Source: Phyllobacterium chamaecytisi (GTDB taxonomy: Bacteria; Pseudomonadota; Alphaproteobacteria; Rhizobiales; Rhizobiaceae). Taken from it: a DNA stretch of 64,000 nucleotides. Numbering within the stretch: position 1 is the stretch's first letter; each line of letters starts with the position of its first letter. The notes under the pieces were generated by a model. It searched no databases, was not told where the DNA came from, and saw nothing but the letters and a program-made list of their open reading frames with translations. Location: the NCBI RefSeq assembly GCF_020164455.1, contig NZ_JAIQWW010000002.1, forward strand, positions 310,001-374,000, written 5' to 3'. Below are positions 27,272 through 35,382 of this stretch, one piece after another. A program made the position numbers and the translations under genes.

Positions 27272-27903
27272 AGCCTCTCGTCGTCAAGCTTGGAGGCAGC
27301 ACGGCGGGCCATGCGGAAATGCAGCGCTGGATCGACCTTCTGGCGAGCGCAAACTTTCCGCTGGTCATCGTTCCGGGCGGCGGTCCTTTCGCCGATCAGG
27401 TGCGAACTTCGCAGAAACGTCTCGGTTATTCCGACGACGCGGCGCATGCGATGGCCATCCTTGCCATGGACCAGTTCGGCATCGCCATCGCCGAGCGGCA
27501 TCCGCAATTGCGGGTGGCGCGATCAATATCGCAGATCGGCGAGGTGCTGGACGCCGGCGCAACGCCGGTCTGGCTTCCTTCATCGATGACCTTGGATGCG
27601 GTGGATATACCGTGTTCTTGGCAGATCACGTCGGATAGTTTGAGTGCCTGGTTGGCCAGACAATTATCTGCCGATACTTTGCTGCTGGTGAAGCAGACCG
27701 ACGAATATACCCACTATACAACTGTGCGGGAACTTGCCGCCGTTGGCATTGTCGACAGCATGCTGCCGGACATGCTGGGCGAGGGCACGAGCCTCCATGT
27801 TGCCGGTCCCAGGATGCTTGATACGCACGATTTACCCTTGGCATCCATCCCCGGACGCAGGATCATGCGCCACAGACAGACCGAAGCCATGGGTGCGCAA
27901 TGA
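27268..27903 (+). CDS. Amino acid kinase-family protein, MfnE-like (furan phosphate kinase)
   Basis: A 211-residue kinase of the uridylate/amino-acid kinase fold: VVKLGGST (5-12), IVPGGGPFADQVR (about 34-46), LLLVKQTD near 138. In methanogens MfnE phosphorylates 5-(aminomethyl)-3-furanmethanol phosphate to its pyrophosphate. The gene overlaps MfnB-FolB by four bases, which supports this role. Substrate not proven. Confidence 0.8.
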   Translation: MKPLVVKLGGSTAGHAEMQRWIDLLASANFPLVIVPGGGPFADQVRTSQKRLGYSDDAAHAMAILAMDQFGIAIAERHPQLRVARSISQIGEVLDAGATPVWLPSSMTLDAVDIPCSWQITSDSLSAWLARQLSADTLLLVKQTDEYTHYTTVRELAAVGIVDSMLPDMLGEGTSLHVAGPRMLDTHDLPLASIPGRRIMRHRQTEAMGAQ

Positions 27904-28448
27904 CGAGACTGCATACGCCGCGCTGGGCCTGGGCATTGACCGGTTCGGGCCATTTCTTTGTGGAAAGTTTTGAGCTGATCCGCACGCTCGAGCATTGCGA
28001 TGTTTTCGTCTCGAAGGCGGCGAACGAAGTCCTGCGCATGTACAAGCTCAAGCTGGATTTTCCGGAAACGACCCGTGTCCTGCACGACAAGACGGCAAGT
28101 TCCGTTCCCATTGGCGGGTTTTACACCGGCGTCTACCACACGGCTGTGATCGCACCGGCCACATCGAACACGGTGGCAAAGTGTGTCGCCGGCATTTCGG
28201 ATTCGCTCCCCACCAATGTCTATGCGCAGGCGGGGAAGTGCCTCGTGCCGTCCATCGTTTTTGCCTGCGATACGGCGCCGGAGCTTGAAACCATGGCGCC
28301 GAGCGGCATGGTCAAGGTCTATCCGCGCCCGATCGACCTGGAAAACACCGCAAAGCTCAAGACCTATGAACGAACCAGGGTCGTCGAGTCGCTGGCCGAA
28401 CTCATAGAAACGATCACCGCCCGCCAGAAGGTGATTTCAGGTGGCTGA
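27900..28448 (+). CDS. Flavoprotein, dihydromethanopterin reductase (DmrB-like)
   Basis: A 182-residue flavoprotein of the HFCD/AfpA type. SVPIGGFYTGVYHTAVIAPATSNTVAKC (about 68-100) contains the FMN-binding APATSNT. Homologues in H4MPT clusters are annotated as dihydromethanopterin reductase (acceptor), which would produce the active tetrahydro cofactor. It overlaps the kinase gene by four bases and the next gene by eight. Confidence 0.78.
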   Translation: MTRLHTPRWAWALTGSGHFFVESFELIRTLEHCDVFVSKAANEVLRMYKLKLDFPETTRVLHDKTASSVPIGGFYTGVYHTAVIAPATSNTVAKCVAGISDSLPTNVYAQAGKCLVPSIVFACDTAPELETMAPSGMVKVYPRPIDLENTAKLKTYERTRVVESLAELIETITARQKVISGG

Positions 28449-29841
28449 GCATCTGCTCTTCTTGACCGGGCATCTTGCCCGTGCACGGCTGGAGCGGATC
28501 CTTGCCGATCTAGGTAAGACAGCGTTTACCTACGAGATTGTCGATATCGGCGTGAAGGTCGCAGCGCTGATGACCGAGGATATCATTGCCCGCCGCCTGA
28601 AGCCGCCTGTTTTGGCGGACCGTGTCATCCTGCCTGGGCGCTATCGCGGTGATCTCGACAGTTTGAGCCAGCGTTTCGGCATTCCATTCGTCCGCGGTCC
28701 TGATGAAGTCGCCGATCTTCCCGTCTTTCTTGGGCGTGTCGGCAAGCCCATCGACCTTTCCAGGCATGACATGCGAATCTTTGCCGAAATCGTCGATGCT
28801 TCGGCGCTGTCGCTCGATGCCCTCATGCTGCGTGCAATGCATCTTGCCGCTGCCGGTGCCGATGTCATCGACCTTGGCTGCCTGCCGGAAACCCCGTTTC
28901 CGCATCTGGCCGATGCCGTTCGCGCTCTGAAAAGTCAGGGGCTCGAAGTCAGTGTCGACTCGGCCAATCTCGAAGAGCTCGAAACTGGTGCCGCGGCCGG
29001 TGCGGACTATCTCCTGAGCCTCACCGAGCATACCATCGGTCTCGCCATCAAACATGGCGTCACGCCCATTCTCATTCCTTCGAACCCGGGCGATCTCGAT
29101 TCGCTCGGCCGCGCCATCGCTGCAGCTCAAGCTGCGAACATCGCCTTCATCGCCGATCCGGTGCTTGACCCGATCCATTTCGGATTTTCCGTCTCGCTCG
29201 GACGCTTTCTTGAAGCGCGCCGCCGCTGGCCGGATATCCCGATGATGATGGGCACCGGCAATCTCACCGAACTCACCGACGCCGACAGTTCCGGTGTCAC
29301 TGCCCTGCTTGCGGGCATCTGCTCCGAGCTGTCGATCGGCAATGTGCTTGTCGTCAATGTCAGCCCGCATACGATCCGCACGGTCGAGGAGCACGACAGC
29401 GCGCGGCGCACCATGTTTGCGGCCAAGCAGGATCATGCCCTGCCGCGTGGCTATGATCCCGGTCTGTTGCAGGTGCACGACCGTAAGCCTTACCCGAACA
29501 GCGTCGAGGATATTGCCGCGCTGGCCGCCGACGTGCGCGACGCCAATTTCCGCATCATGACTGCACCGGATGGCGTGCACATCTTCAATGCCAAGGGTCA
29601 CAGGATCGCGCAGGACGCATTTGAACTTTTTCCAACTCTCGGCGTTGAGAGTGACGGCGCCCATGCGTTCTATCTCGGTGCTGAACTCACCAAGGCGGAA
29701 ATCGCTTGGAAGCTGGGCAAGCGTTACACGCAGGATGAACCGCTTTCCTGGGGCGCGGCTGTTCCTGGCAAACAACAGGACCGACTGCGGTTGGCGGAAG
29801 CGGGGCATACCTTGCGCACGAAAAAGGATAAGGCGCCGTGA
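28441..29841 (+). CDS. Dihydropteroate synthase-related protein (DUF6513)
   Basis: A 466-residue protein starting at GTG, eight bases before the preceding stop. Residues about 130-330 form a TIM barrel related to dihydropteroate synthase (AAGADVIDLGCLPETPF; FIADPVLDPIHFG; PMMMGTGNLTELTDADSSG). Proteins of this type are specific to organisms using H4MPT and probably condense the pterin with the aminobenzoyl-ribose side, replacing FolP. The flanking N- and C-terminal regions have no domain I can name. Confidence 0.8.
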   Translation: MAEHLLFLTGHLARARLERILADLGKTAFTYEIVDIGVKVAALMTEDIIARRLKPPVLADRVILPGRYRGDLDSLSQRFGIPFVRGPDEVADLPVFLGRVGKPIDLSRHDMRIFAEIVDASALSLDALMLRAMHLAAAGADVIDLGCLPETPFPHLADAVRALKSQGLEVSVDSANLEELETGAAAGADYLLSLTEHTIGLAIKHGVTPILIPSNPGDLDSLGRAIAAAQAANIAFIADPVLDPIHFGFSVSLGRFLEARRRWPDIPMMMGTGNLTELTDADSSGVTALLAGICSELSIGNVLVVNVSPHTIRTVEEHDSARRTMFAAKQDHALPRGYDPGLLQVHDRKPYPNSVEDIAALAADVRDANFRIMTAPDGVHIFNAKGHRIAQDAFELFPTLGVESDGAHAFYLGAELTKAEIAWKLGKRYTQDEPLSWGAAVPGKQQDRLRLAEAGHTLRTKKDKAP

Positions 29842-30446
29842 CCTATATCAGGGAAACTATTGTTACTACAGTCGATAGCAAAGGCGTCGCGCACATTGCG
29901 CCGCTCGGTATCATCCAGCACGAGGATGGCTGGGTGATCGCGCCGTTCCGCCCGTCGAAGACGCTCGAAAATCTCGCCGCCATTCCGTTCGCGATCGCCA
30001 ATTATACCGACGACATGCTGATCTTCGCCGGTTGCCTGACCGGCCGCAAGGATTGGCGCACGGTTGCAGTGAAGAACTGCCCGGTGCCCAGATTGGAGGC
30101 AGCGCTCAGTCATGCGGTGCTCAAGGTCGTCTCCGTCGACGAGGATGCCATACGCCCGCGCCATTTTTGCAAGGTGGTTTCCGAAGCCACGCACGCACCA
30201 TTCACCGGGCTCAACCGTGCCAAGGCTGCCGTACTCGAACTTGCGATCCTCGTCAGCCGCCTTTCCATGCTGCCGCCAGAAAAGATCGAGGCGGAGATCG
30301 CCTATCTCAGTATCGCGATGGAAAAAACTGCCGGGCCGGATGAATTGCAGGCCTGGTCCTGGCTGATGGAAAAGGTCAAGGATCACCAGGATGCAGCGGA
30401 TGCGAAAGGCAAGGAAGCCGTGCATCATCATGGCGGTCAGATTTAG
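29838..30446 (+). CDS. DUF447 family protein of the H4MPT cluster
   Basis: A 202-residue protein with a flavin-reductase-like split barrel (YIRETIVTTVDSKGVAHIAPLG, then FRPSKTLENL) and a helical C-terminal part. It starts at GTG overlapping the previous stop by four bases. DUF447 genes track with H4MPT use in archaea and bacteria; the reaction is not known to me. It ends the forward operon that starts at 26093, followed by a palindromic repeat. Confidence 0.78.
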   Translation: MTYIRETIVTTVDSKGVAHIAPLGIIQHEDGWVIAPFRPSKTLENLAAIPFAIANYTDDMLIFAGCLTGRKDWRTVAVKNCPVPRLEAALSHAVLKVVSVDEDAIRPRHFCKVVSEATHAPFTGLNRAKAAVLELAILVSRLSMLPPEKIEAEIAYLSIAMEKTAGPDELQAWSWLMEKVKDHQDAADAKGKEAVHHHGGQI

Positions 30447-30476
30447 GACGTTTCGGGTTCTGGCTGAAACGCACCT

Positions 30477-30598
30477 CCCTCTCCGTCATCCTCGGGCTTG
30501 ACCCGAGGACCCATACTTTCTGAACAAATAAGAACTCAGCGCTCAGATTTGAGCATCCCAATAGGTCCTCGGGTCAAGCCCGAGGATGACGGAGAGGG
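30477..30598. repeat. Palindromic intergenic repeat, family A, copy 2
   Basis: Perfect 35-base inverted repeat (30477-30511 against 30564-30598) with a 52-base spacer. The arm core TCATCCTCGGGCTTGACCCG is identical to copy 1 at 12092-12213, while the spacer differs. It begins 30 bases after the DUF447 stop and may terminate that operon. Confidence 0.9.
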
Positions 30599-30604
30599 CG
30601 CGAT

Positions 30605-30913
30605 TCAAGACCCAGGCCGGGAGCGTCCTGAACGGATTCTGATACTTGACACCGAGCGGTCTGAAGTCTCTTTCGTTGAGCGGTGCAAAGCCTTCGCAGG
30701 CTTACGTTCCGGCAGATCGCCTCTCTCCAAAGGTGAGTTGGTAAACAGCCAGCCAAGCGAAGGGACTCGGCTCAACCGTTCATATTCGCTGTAGCTGATG
30801 ATCACGGCCGCCCGCTTGCCGTTACGTGTAATGACGGCGGTTTCCCCGGCAACTGCATCGTCGATGACACGTGAGAACGTTGCCTTGGCATCCCTCAATT
30901 GAATCTCTTTCAT
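30605..30913 (-). CDS. Phd/YefM-type antitoxin, apparently without a toxin
   Basis: A 102-residue protein opening MKEIQLRDAKATFSRVIDDA, a Phd/YefM antitoxin DNA-binding domain, with TAVITRNGKRAAVIIS and a SPLERGDLPERKPAKAL tail typical of the VapB-like branch. GGAG lies eight bases before the ATG. The residues after about 82 (STKETSDRSVSSIRIRSG) do not look like the normal end, and the place where a PIN-domain toxin should follow is taken by the family A repeat. It looks like a remnant of a toxin-antitoxin pair. Confidence 0.72.
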   Translation of the reverse strand: MKEIQLRDAKATFSRVIDDAVAGETAVITRNGKRAAVIISYSEYERLSRVPSLGWLFTNSPLERGDLPERKPAKALHRSTKETSDRSVSSIRIRSGRSRPGS

Positions 30914-30980
30914 CAGGATATGCTCCAATCTGACCCTAGTGGTCCTACATAAAATAGGCCGTGACAAGAGTGCCGCAGGT

Positions 30981-32051
30981 CTAAGCGCTAGTCTGATTAG
31001 TTACATAAATCGACCCAAGCAACGCGACGGCCGCCGCCGGCGCTGCCTTGCTGGCGTCGTCGCGAGCTTTTTCGGTTGCAGGAATCAACGAACCGAAATC
31101 GATGTAAGGGCGATCCATGCGTTTCGCCAATTGCCTGATTTGCGGCCGTCCGATGCCCGCTCCTATGACGGGCGCAGCATGACCCAGTTTGCGGGCCACC
31201 CGGAACGCGCCGTCATGGATCATGCGCAGCTGATATTCGCTGAACCAGCGCGCAATATCGATCCATTCGTGCTCTTCAAGATCGCCGCTGTCGCGCCCGA
31301 CCATCCGCGCTATGCGTTGAATGGAACCCGCGACGGTCTTTGGCAGCCGGTCCGCCGAAGGATATTTGTCATCCGCCTCGTCCAGCGTGCCGAGAATGCG
31401 GCCGAGATCAGCAGTATTGGCGAAATATTCGTTCATCAACGGCGTCATGTGTCCGCGCACCGGTACCAGTGCGGCGATGCCGATAAGCGCGGAACGGGCA
31501 AACCCCGTATAGACCAGCTCGCCGGTCAAGAGCCGCTCGGCATCGGAATATCCGTCATTCACCAGCTCGCCATCCCTGAACGCTAGAATGTCGGTCGTCG
31601 TCGAACCCATGTCGACAAACAGGCCCGTGCCTGTCAGCTTCGCAGTCAGGCTTGCGGTGGCGTGCCAGTTGGCGGAAGCGATTTCGCTGCCAAGGCTGCG
31701 CGCTGCTGTGAGATCGCAAAAGCCCGACCGTCCGGCGTAGATCAGCGTGTCCCCGGCGCCGAATTCCGTTTCGATGAAGTCCAGCAGCCCGGCAATTCCC
31801 GCGTCGCGCGAGGCGAATGTATCGGACAACTCGCCAGTCATCGTGAAGACATTGATATTGCCTTCGCCCCGCAGCGGAGCGATCTCCCGCAATGCCTCAC
31901 GCGTCTGCTCCAGCCCGAGCCAGAGCGATGTCTTGAAGATTTTTGCCGAGATGATCTCGCCATCCCGGCACTGCGCCATCTTGAGATGAGCGCCGCCGAT
32001 ATCCCAACCGGTAATTAGGGTCTTTCCTTCGTTGGCAAATCGGGATTTCAT
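30981..32051 (-). CDS. H4MPT-linked C1 transfer pathway protein, MfnF-like
   Basis: A 356-residue protein of the ASKHA/hydantoinase-like fold: ITGWDIGGAHLKMAQ near the N terminus, VDMGSTTTDIL near 164 and GIGRPQI near 306 are phosphate-binding loops. Homologues are a marker family for H4MPT users, and the methanogen member MfnF joins tyramine-type substrates to the furan pyrophosphate in methanofuran synthesis. I chose the ATG at 32051; the longer frame to 32084 would overlap the divergent HisA-like gene. Function by family, not proven in bacteria. Confidence 0.82.
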   Translation of the reverse strand: MKSRFANEGKTLITGWDIGGAHLKMAQCRDGEIISAKIFKTSLWLGLEQTREALREIAPLRGEGNINVFTMTGELSDTFASRDAGIAGLLDFIETEFGAGDTLIYAGRSGFCDLTAARSLGSEIASANWHATASLTAKLTGTGLFVDMGSTTTDILAFRDGELVNDGYSDAERLLTGELVYTGFARSALIGIAALVPVRGHMTPLMNEYFANTADLGRILGTLDEADDKYPSADRLPKTVAGSIQRIARMVGRDSGDLEEHEWIDIARWFSEYQLRMIHDGAFRVARKLGHAAPVIGAGIGRPQIRQLAKRMDRPYIDFGSLIPATEKARDDASKAAPAAAVALLGSIYVTNQTSA

Positions 32052-32069
32052 GAGTTCTCTTATCCTCAG

Positions 32070-32786
32070 GTGCGACTCGTGCATATCATTCCGGTACTCG
32101 ACATAAAAGATGGTCTCGTGGTGCGCGCGCGCTTGGGCGATCGCGATTCCTACCGGCCCATCGAAACCCCGCTCAGCCCAACCGCCGATATACTCGATGT
32201 CGCTGCGGGCTTGCGCAAAATCTATCCCTTTTCGGCTTTCTATGTCGCCGATCTCGATGCGATAGAGCGCCGCCGGGTAAGTTCTCTGGACAAATTGCAG
32301 CCATTATTGTCGAACGCTGATATCTGGCTAGACGCCGGTTTTAATGATCGGGAGCAACTGGAAATCGCTCTCGCGACAGATGGCATCTGGCCCGTCCTAG
32401 GCTCCGAATCCCAAATTGATCCATCGTTGCTGGAGGCCTGCCACTCCAACCCGCGTCTCGTTCTCTCGCTGGATTTCCGGGGCGACGCGTTCCTTGGTCC
32501 CCGATCAATTCTTGAAAACGCCAGCAACTGGCCATCGCGCATCATCGTCATGACGCTTGGCCGCATCGGGGCCAATTCTGGTCCCGATTTCGAGCGGCTG
32601 ACAGAGATCAAGCGCCGTGCCGGACATCGTGCGGTGATTGCCGCTGGTGGCGTACGCAACGTGCATGATCTCGAGCAGTTGCAAGCTATCGGCATCTCGG
32701 CTGCACTTGTGGCAACGGCGCTGCATAGCGGTGCGCTGGCACCCGAGGCGATCTCGTCTCTGATGCGGGATGAAAATCAGGGATGA
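32070..32786 (+). CDS. HisA-like TIM-barrel protein of the H4MPT cluster
   Basis: A 238-residue protein related to HisA/HisF (IIPVLDIKDGLVVRAR, FYVADLDAIE, LDAGFN, VIAAGGVRN, VATALHSG). The phosphate-binding glycines are kept. Members occur in H4MPT clusters and are distinct from the histidine enzyme; the substrate is unknown. The start is GTG at 32070 or GTG at 32079; there is no good ribosome site. Its start lies only 18 bases from the divergent MfnF-like start. A strong hairpin follows the stop. Confidence 0.8.
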   Translation: MRLVHIIPVLDIKDGLVVRARLGDRDSYRPIETPLSPTADILDVAAGLRKIYPFSAFYVADLDAIERRRVSSLDKLQPLLSNADIWLDAGFNDREQLEIALATDGIWPVLGSESQIDPSLLEACHSNPRLVLSLDFRGDAFLGPRSILENASNWPSRIIVMTLGRIGANSGPDFERLTEIKRRAGHRAVIAAGGVRNVHDLEQLQAIGISAALVATALHSGALAPEAISSLMRDENQG

Positions 32787-32793
32787 GGCAGTG

Positions 32794-32818
32794 GAAGAAG
32801 GGGGTGTCCCCCTTCTTC
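32794..32818. terminator. Bidirectional terminator-like hairpin between HisA-like gene and fae
   Basis: Perfect 11-base stem GAAGAAGGGGG / CCCCCTTCTTC with a three-base loop, seven bases after the HisA-like stop. It lies between convergent genes. Confidence 0.7.
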
Positions 32819-32906
32819 ATGTCTAGAAGCCCAGACTTTTTGCCAACCGGCGCAACAGACCCTCCGGTTCCACAGAGGGTTTGCTCTGTGCGGGGTTGTC
32901 TCGTGT

Positions 32907-33413
32907 CTAAGCGCTGAATGGATGCTTGACTGAATCGCGCTGCGCGGTTGCTTCGGCGGCAGTCGGCTTGCCCGTCACTGCGCGCTGAAGCGCTTCCTTG
33001 GTTGCACGATAATTGAAGTCCTGGATCTTCGCGTCGTCTTCAGCTTCCCAATGAATGAAGACGCCGACGCAGATGAACAGATCATCAGCCTCGTCCGCTG
33101 GAATGGTGCCATCGGCAACACTGTCCTGAACCGCTTTAGCCACTGCATGCTGCGCAGGTCCGAACATCTGGACCGCCTGTTTGGCGCCCTTGATCGTAAC
33201 CTTGTTGAACAATATCGTATTCGGCTTGCACGCCATATTCGGCGCAATAACCGCAAGAAGGGAGGTGAACCCGTCCTTGTTGTTCGTCAGTGCATTGCAG
33301 AATGCCGTCTCGACAGCGCTGCCACGCGGTCCGATCAGAAGATCGATGTGCGCGACTTCATTTCCATCGCCAATCAGCGATTCGCCAACCATAACCTTAT
33401 TGATTTTTGCCAC
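32907..33413 (-). CDS. fae: Formaldehyde-activating enzyme Fae
   Basis: A 168-residue cytosolic enzyme condensing formaldehyde with H4MPT to methylene-H4MPT. The motif [17 protein letters not shown] (about 16-32) includes the active-site His at H22. [19 protein letters not shown] and [14 protein letters not shown] are typical Fae segments. It starts at GTG (33413), nine bases after GGAGG; residues upstream in the same frame are not Fae-like. A 153-base gap separates it from the preceding gene of the reverse operon, so it probably has its own promoter, consistent with high expression. Confidence 0.96.
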   Translation of the reverse strand: MAKINKVMVGESLIGDGNEVAHIDLLIGPRGSAVETAFCNALTNNKDGFTSLLAVIAPNMACKPNTILFNKVTIKGAKQAVQMFGPAQHAVAKAVQDSVADGTIPADEADDLFICVGVFIHWEAEDDAKIQDFNYRATKEALQRAVTGKPTAAEATAQRDSVKHPFSA

Positions 33414-33566
33414 GGCCAATTTCCTCCTAAACCGTTTTCCCAATGGTTTGTCCAAAGACGCCGTACCTCGAGACACGACTCTCGATGGACAGCTATCCTT
33501 GTTCACAGCACCCTTCGAGCGGGGTCGGTTGGCCAGATAGCAGCGGACGAAATCCGCTGGGGAAAT

Positions 33567-34430
33567 TCAAGCATTTACCTCGCCATTATGCAAGAGAGAG
33601 TTGAGTCCAAATGCAAAAAGCGTCGCGACTGTCAGGTCTGCGGAGGTTCCGGGATTGATGTTGTCGGCTTTCAATTGGGCGTCGAAAGCAAGAAGCAATT
33701 TTTCGCGCTCTTTTCCATCGTCGAGGACTTCGACGCGCGTCAGAATTTGTTGCGCTTGCTTTTGCGTTTTTCCGGCAATTGCACTGCCGTGCTTGCGGAC
33801 AATATGGCTGTCTGGAAATGCCGAAAGGAAAAACAGATAGGTAAAAACGGCTGGCCACATCTCGCGCTCGCCGCGTTTCGCCGCGGCTTCGTAAGCCTTG
33901 AGCCCGCCGTCAAAAATATCGGCAAATCCGGTGACATATTGCCGCGCAATCATGTCGCGGTCCGCGGCTTCCCCCATCGCTTCCAGCAGTGACACCTCCG
34001 GGACGGTCGATACATCATGTTTGGGCGCGGAGCCGAGGCCACCGGGCTGCGCCAGCATGATCGCCGAAAAGACATCGCGCGCATCCTCGACGTCCAGTTT
34101 TTGAAGGATCGTGACGAGGCCGCCTTGCAGGTCTTCCCCACCATTTGCCGCTGCTTTGGCCAAGGGAACACATAAAAGCAGGATGCCGAGATTGGTATTG
34201 GTTCCGACCTTGCGGCGCGTCTCCCTGACGGCCGCCAGAATGCGCTGTCCGGTGGAAAGGGCAGGGTCTGTCACCGCCTGCGATGAAGCCTGCGCGCTTT
34301 CGAAAAACTGCTCGGCACTCATGCGATGGCCGTCGGCAAAACGATGCACATTACCGGGTTTCAGTGCGTCGATCTCCTGATAACAGGCGTCGATATAGGC
34401 ACGCCTTATCTGCTCGCGCGTCGCGGTCAC
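33567..34430 (-). CDS. CitG/MdcB-like (triphosphoribosyl-dephospho-CoA synthase family) protein
   Basis: A 287-residue protein of the CitG family: DALKPGNVHRFADGH (about 20-35), GTNTNLGILLLCVPLAKA, KRGEREMWPAVFTYLFFL, DSHIVRKHG, NPGTSADLTVATLF. GTG at 34430 overlaps the RimK-like stop by four bases and is the natural start. CitG itself makes a phosphoribosyl-linked CoA derivative for citrate lyase, which is not encoded nearby. In H4MPT clusters this family probably does a ribose-phosphate transfer in cofactor synthesis; this is inference. Confidence 0.8.
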   Translation of the reverse strand: MTATREQIRRAYIDACYQEIDALKPGNVHRFADGHRMSAEQFFESAQASSQAVTDPALSTGQRILAAVRETRRKVGTNTNLGILLLCVPLAKAAANGGEDLQGGLVTILQKLDVEDARDVFSAIMLAQPGGLGSAPKHDVSTVPEVSLLEAMGEAADRDMIARQYVTGFADIFDGGLKAYEAAAKRGEREMWPAVFTYLFFLSAFPDSHIVRKHGSAIAGKTQKQAQQILTRVEVLDDGKEREKLLLAFDAQLKADNINPGTSADLTVATLFAFGLNSLLHNGEVNA

Positions 34431-35341
34431 GCCGCCGGTCTCTCGTCGAGTTCGTCCTCGATCCAAGCCGCCAGAGCATTGGCGATGCAATCGGCAATGC
34501 GCACGGGTACGACGGATTGCAAACCGGTCCAGGCCGGCATGCTGTTGACCTCGAGGACAAGCAGTTTGCCGTCAGCCGCCGGGATAATGTCTATACCGGC
34601 GAAATCGGCGCCGATGGCTGCGGAAGCCGCGAGCGCGAGACTTTCCAGCTTGGCACGCAACGGCCCCTCGACAGCCTCCGCCTTCGCTCCTTTGGCAATA
34701 TTGGTGATCCAGCCTTCGGCGCGGCGCGCCATCATGCCCAACACTTCGCCATCACAGGTGAAAACGCGATAGTCGCAATAAGGGGGCCCGGGGCGCGCCA
34801 CGAAACGCTGCAGATAATAGACATCATCGACTTCTTCCGGCTCCGGCAGGTCCTCGATGCTGCGGATCAGGCGAATGCCTTTCCCTTGAGAGCCGAACAA
34901 CGGCTTCAGCACCAGTGGACCGTGCACGAGCTCACGTTCGGCAACCAGCCGGGCATTCGCAACGCTTTCCACCGCAAAGGTTTCCGGTGTCGGCAATCCT
35001 GCCTGTGCCAGCAGGAACGTGGTGGTGGATTTATCGACGCAGCGCTCGATGGCCTTGGCCGAGTTCCATACCGGAACACCAAGATGCGCAAAAGCATGCA
35101 GGATGCCGAGACGGCGCGTAATAGCCTCGAATGTGCCCGAGGAAATCGACCGCACGATCACTGCTGCGGGCAGGGCGCCGTTCATCCGCGGGATCGCAAT
35201 GCCGGAGGGATAGCGGCTGTCGAAGCCGATATCCACCAGCGGCAGCGCCAGGACATTGAACCCGAGCCTTCGCAGCGAGGCGCGCAGCTGTTTCACCTGG
35301 CGGTCGGGCCGGTCCGAAAGGATCAGTATCGTATCTGTCAT
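34427..35341 (-). CDS. RimK-type ATP-grasp ligase, MptN-like
   Basis: A 304-residue ATP-grasp ligase: CVDKSTTTFLLAQAGLPTPET (about 105-125), GPLVLKPLFGSQGKGIRLI (about 142-160), DYRVFTCDGEV, and the metal-binding end LLVLEVNSMPAWTGLQ. In archaea MptN adds glutamate to H4MPT; a similar amide-forming role here is likely. It overlaps the CitG-like gene and follows mch by 41 bases. Confidence 0.84.
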   Translation of the reverse strand: MTDTILILSDRPDRQVKQLRASLRRLGFNVLALPLVDIGFDSRYPSGIAIPRMNGALPAAVIVRSISSGTFEAITRRLGILHAFAHLGVPVWNSAKAIERCVDKSTTTFLLAQAGLPTPETFAVESVANARLVAERELVHGPLVLKPLFGSQGKGIRLIRSIEDLPEPEEVDDVYYLQRFVARPGPPYCDYRVFTCDGEVLGMMARRAEGWITNIAKGAKAEAVEGPLRAKLESLALAASAAIGADFAGIDIIPAADGKLLVLEVNSMPAWTGLQSVVPVRIADCIANALAAWIEDELDERPAA

Positions 35342-35382
35342 GTCTGCGTCTCAGTGTCCGTGGTGAAAGTCGTTGCGATGAC

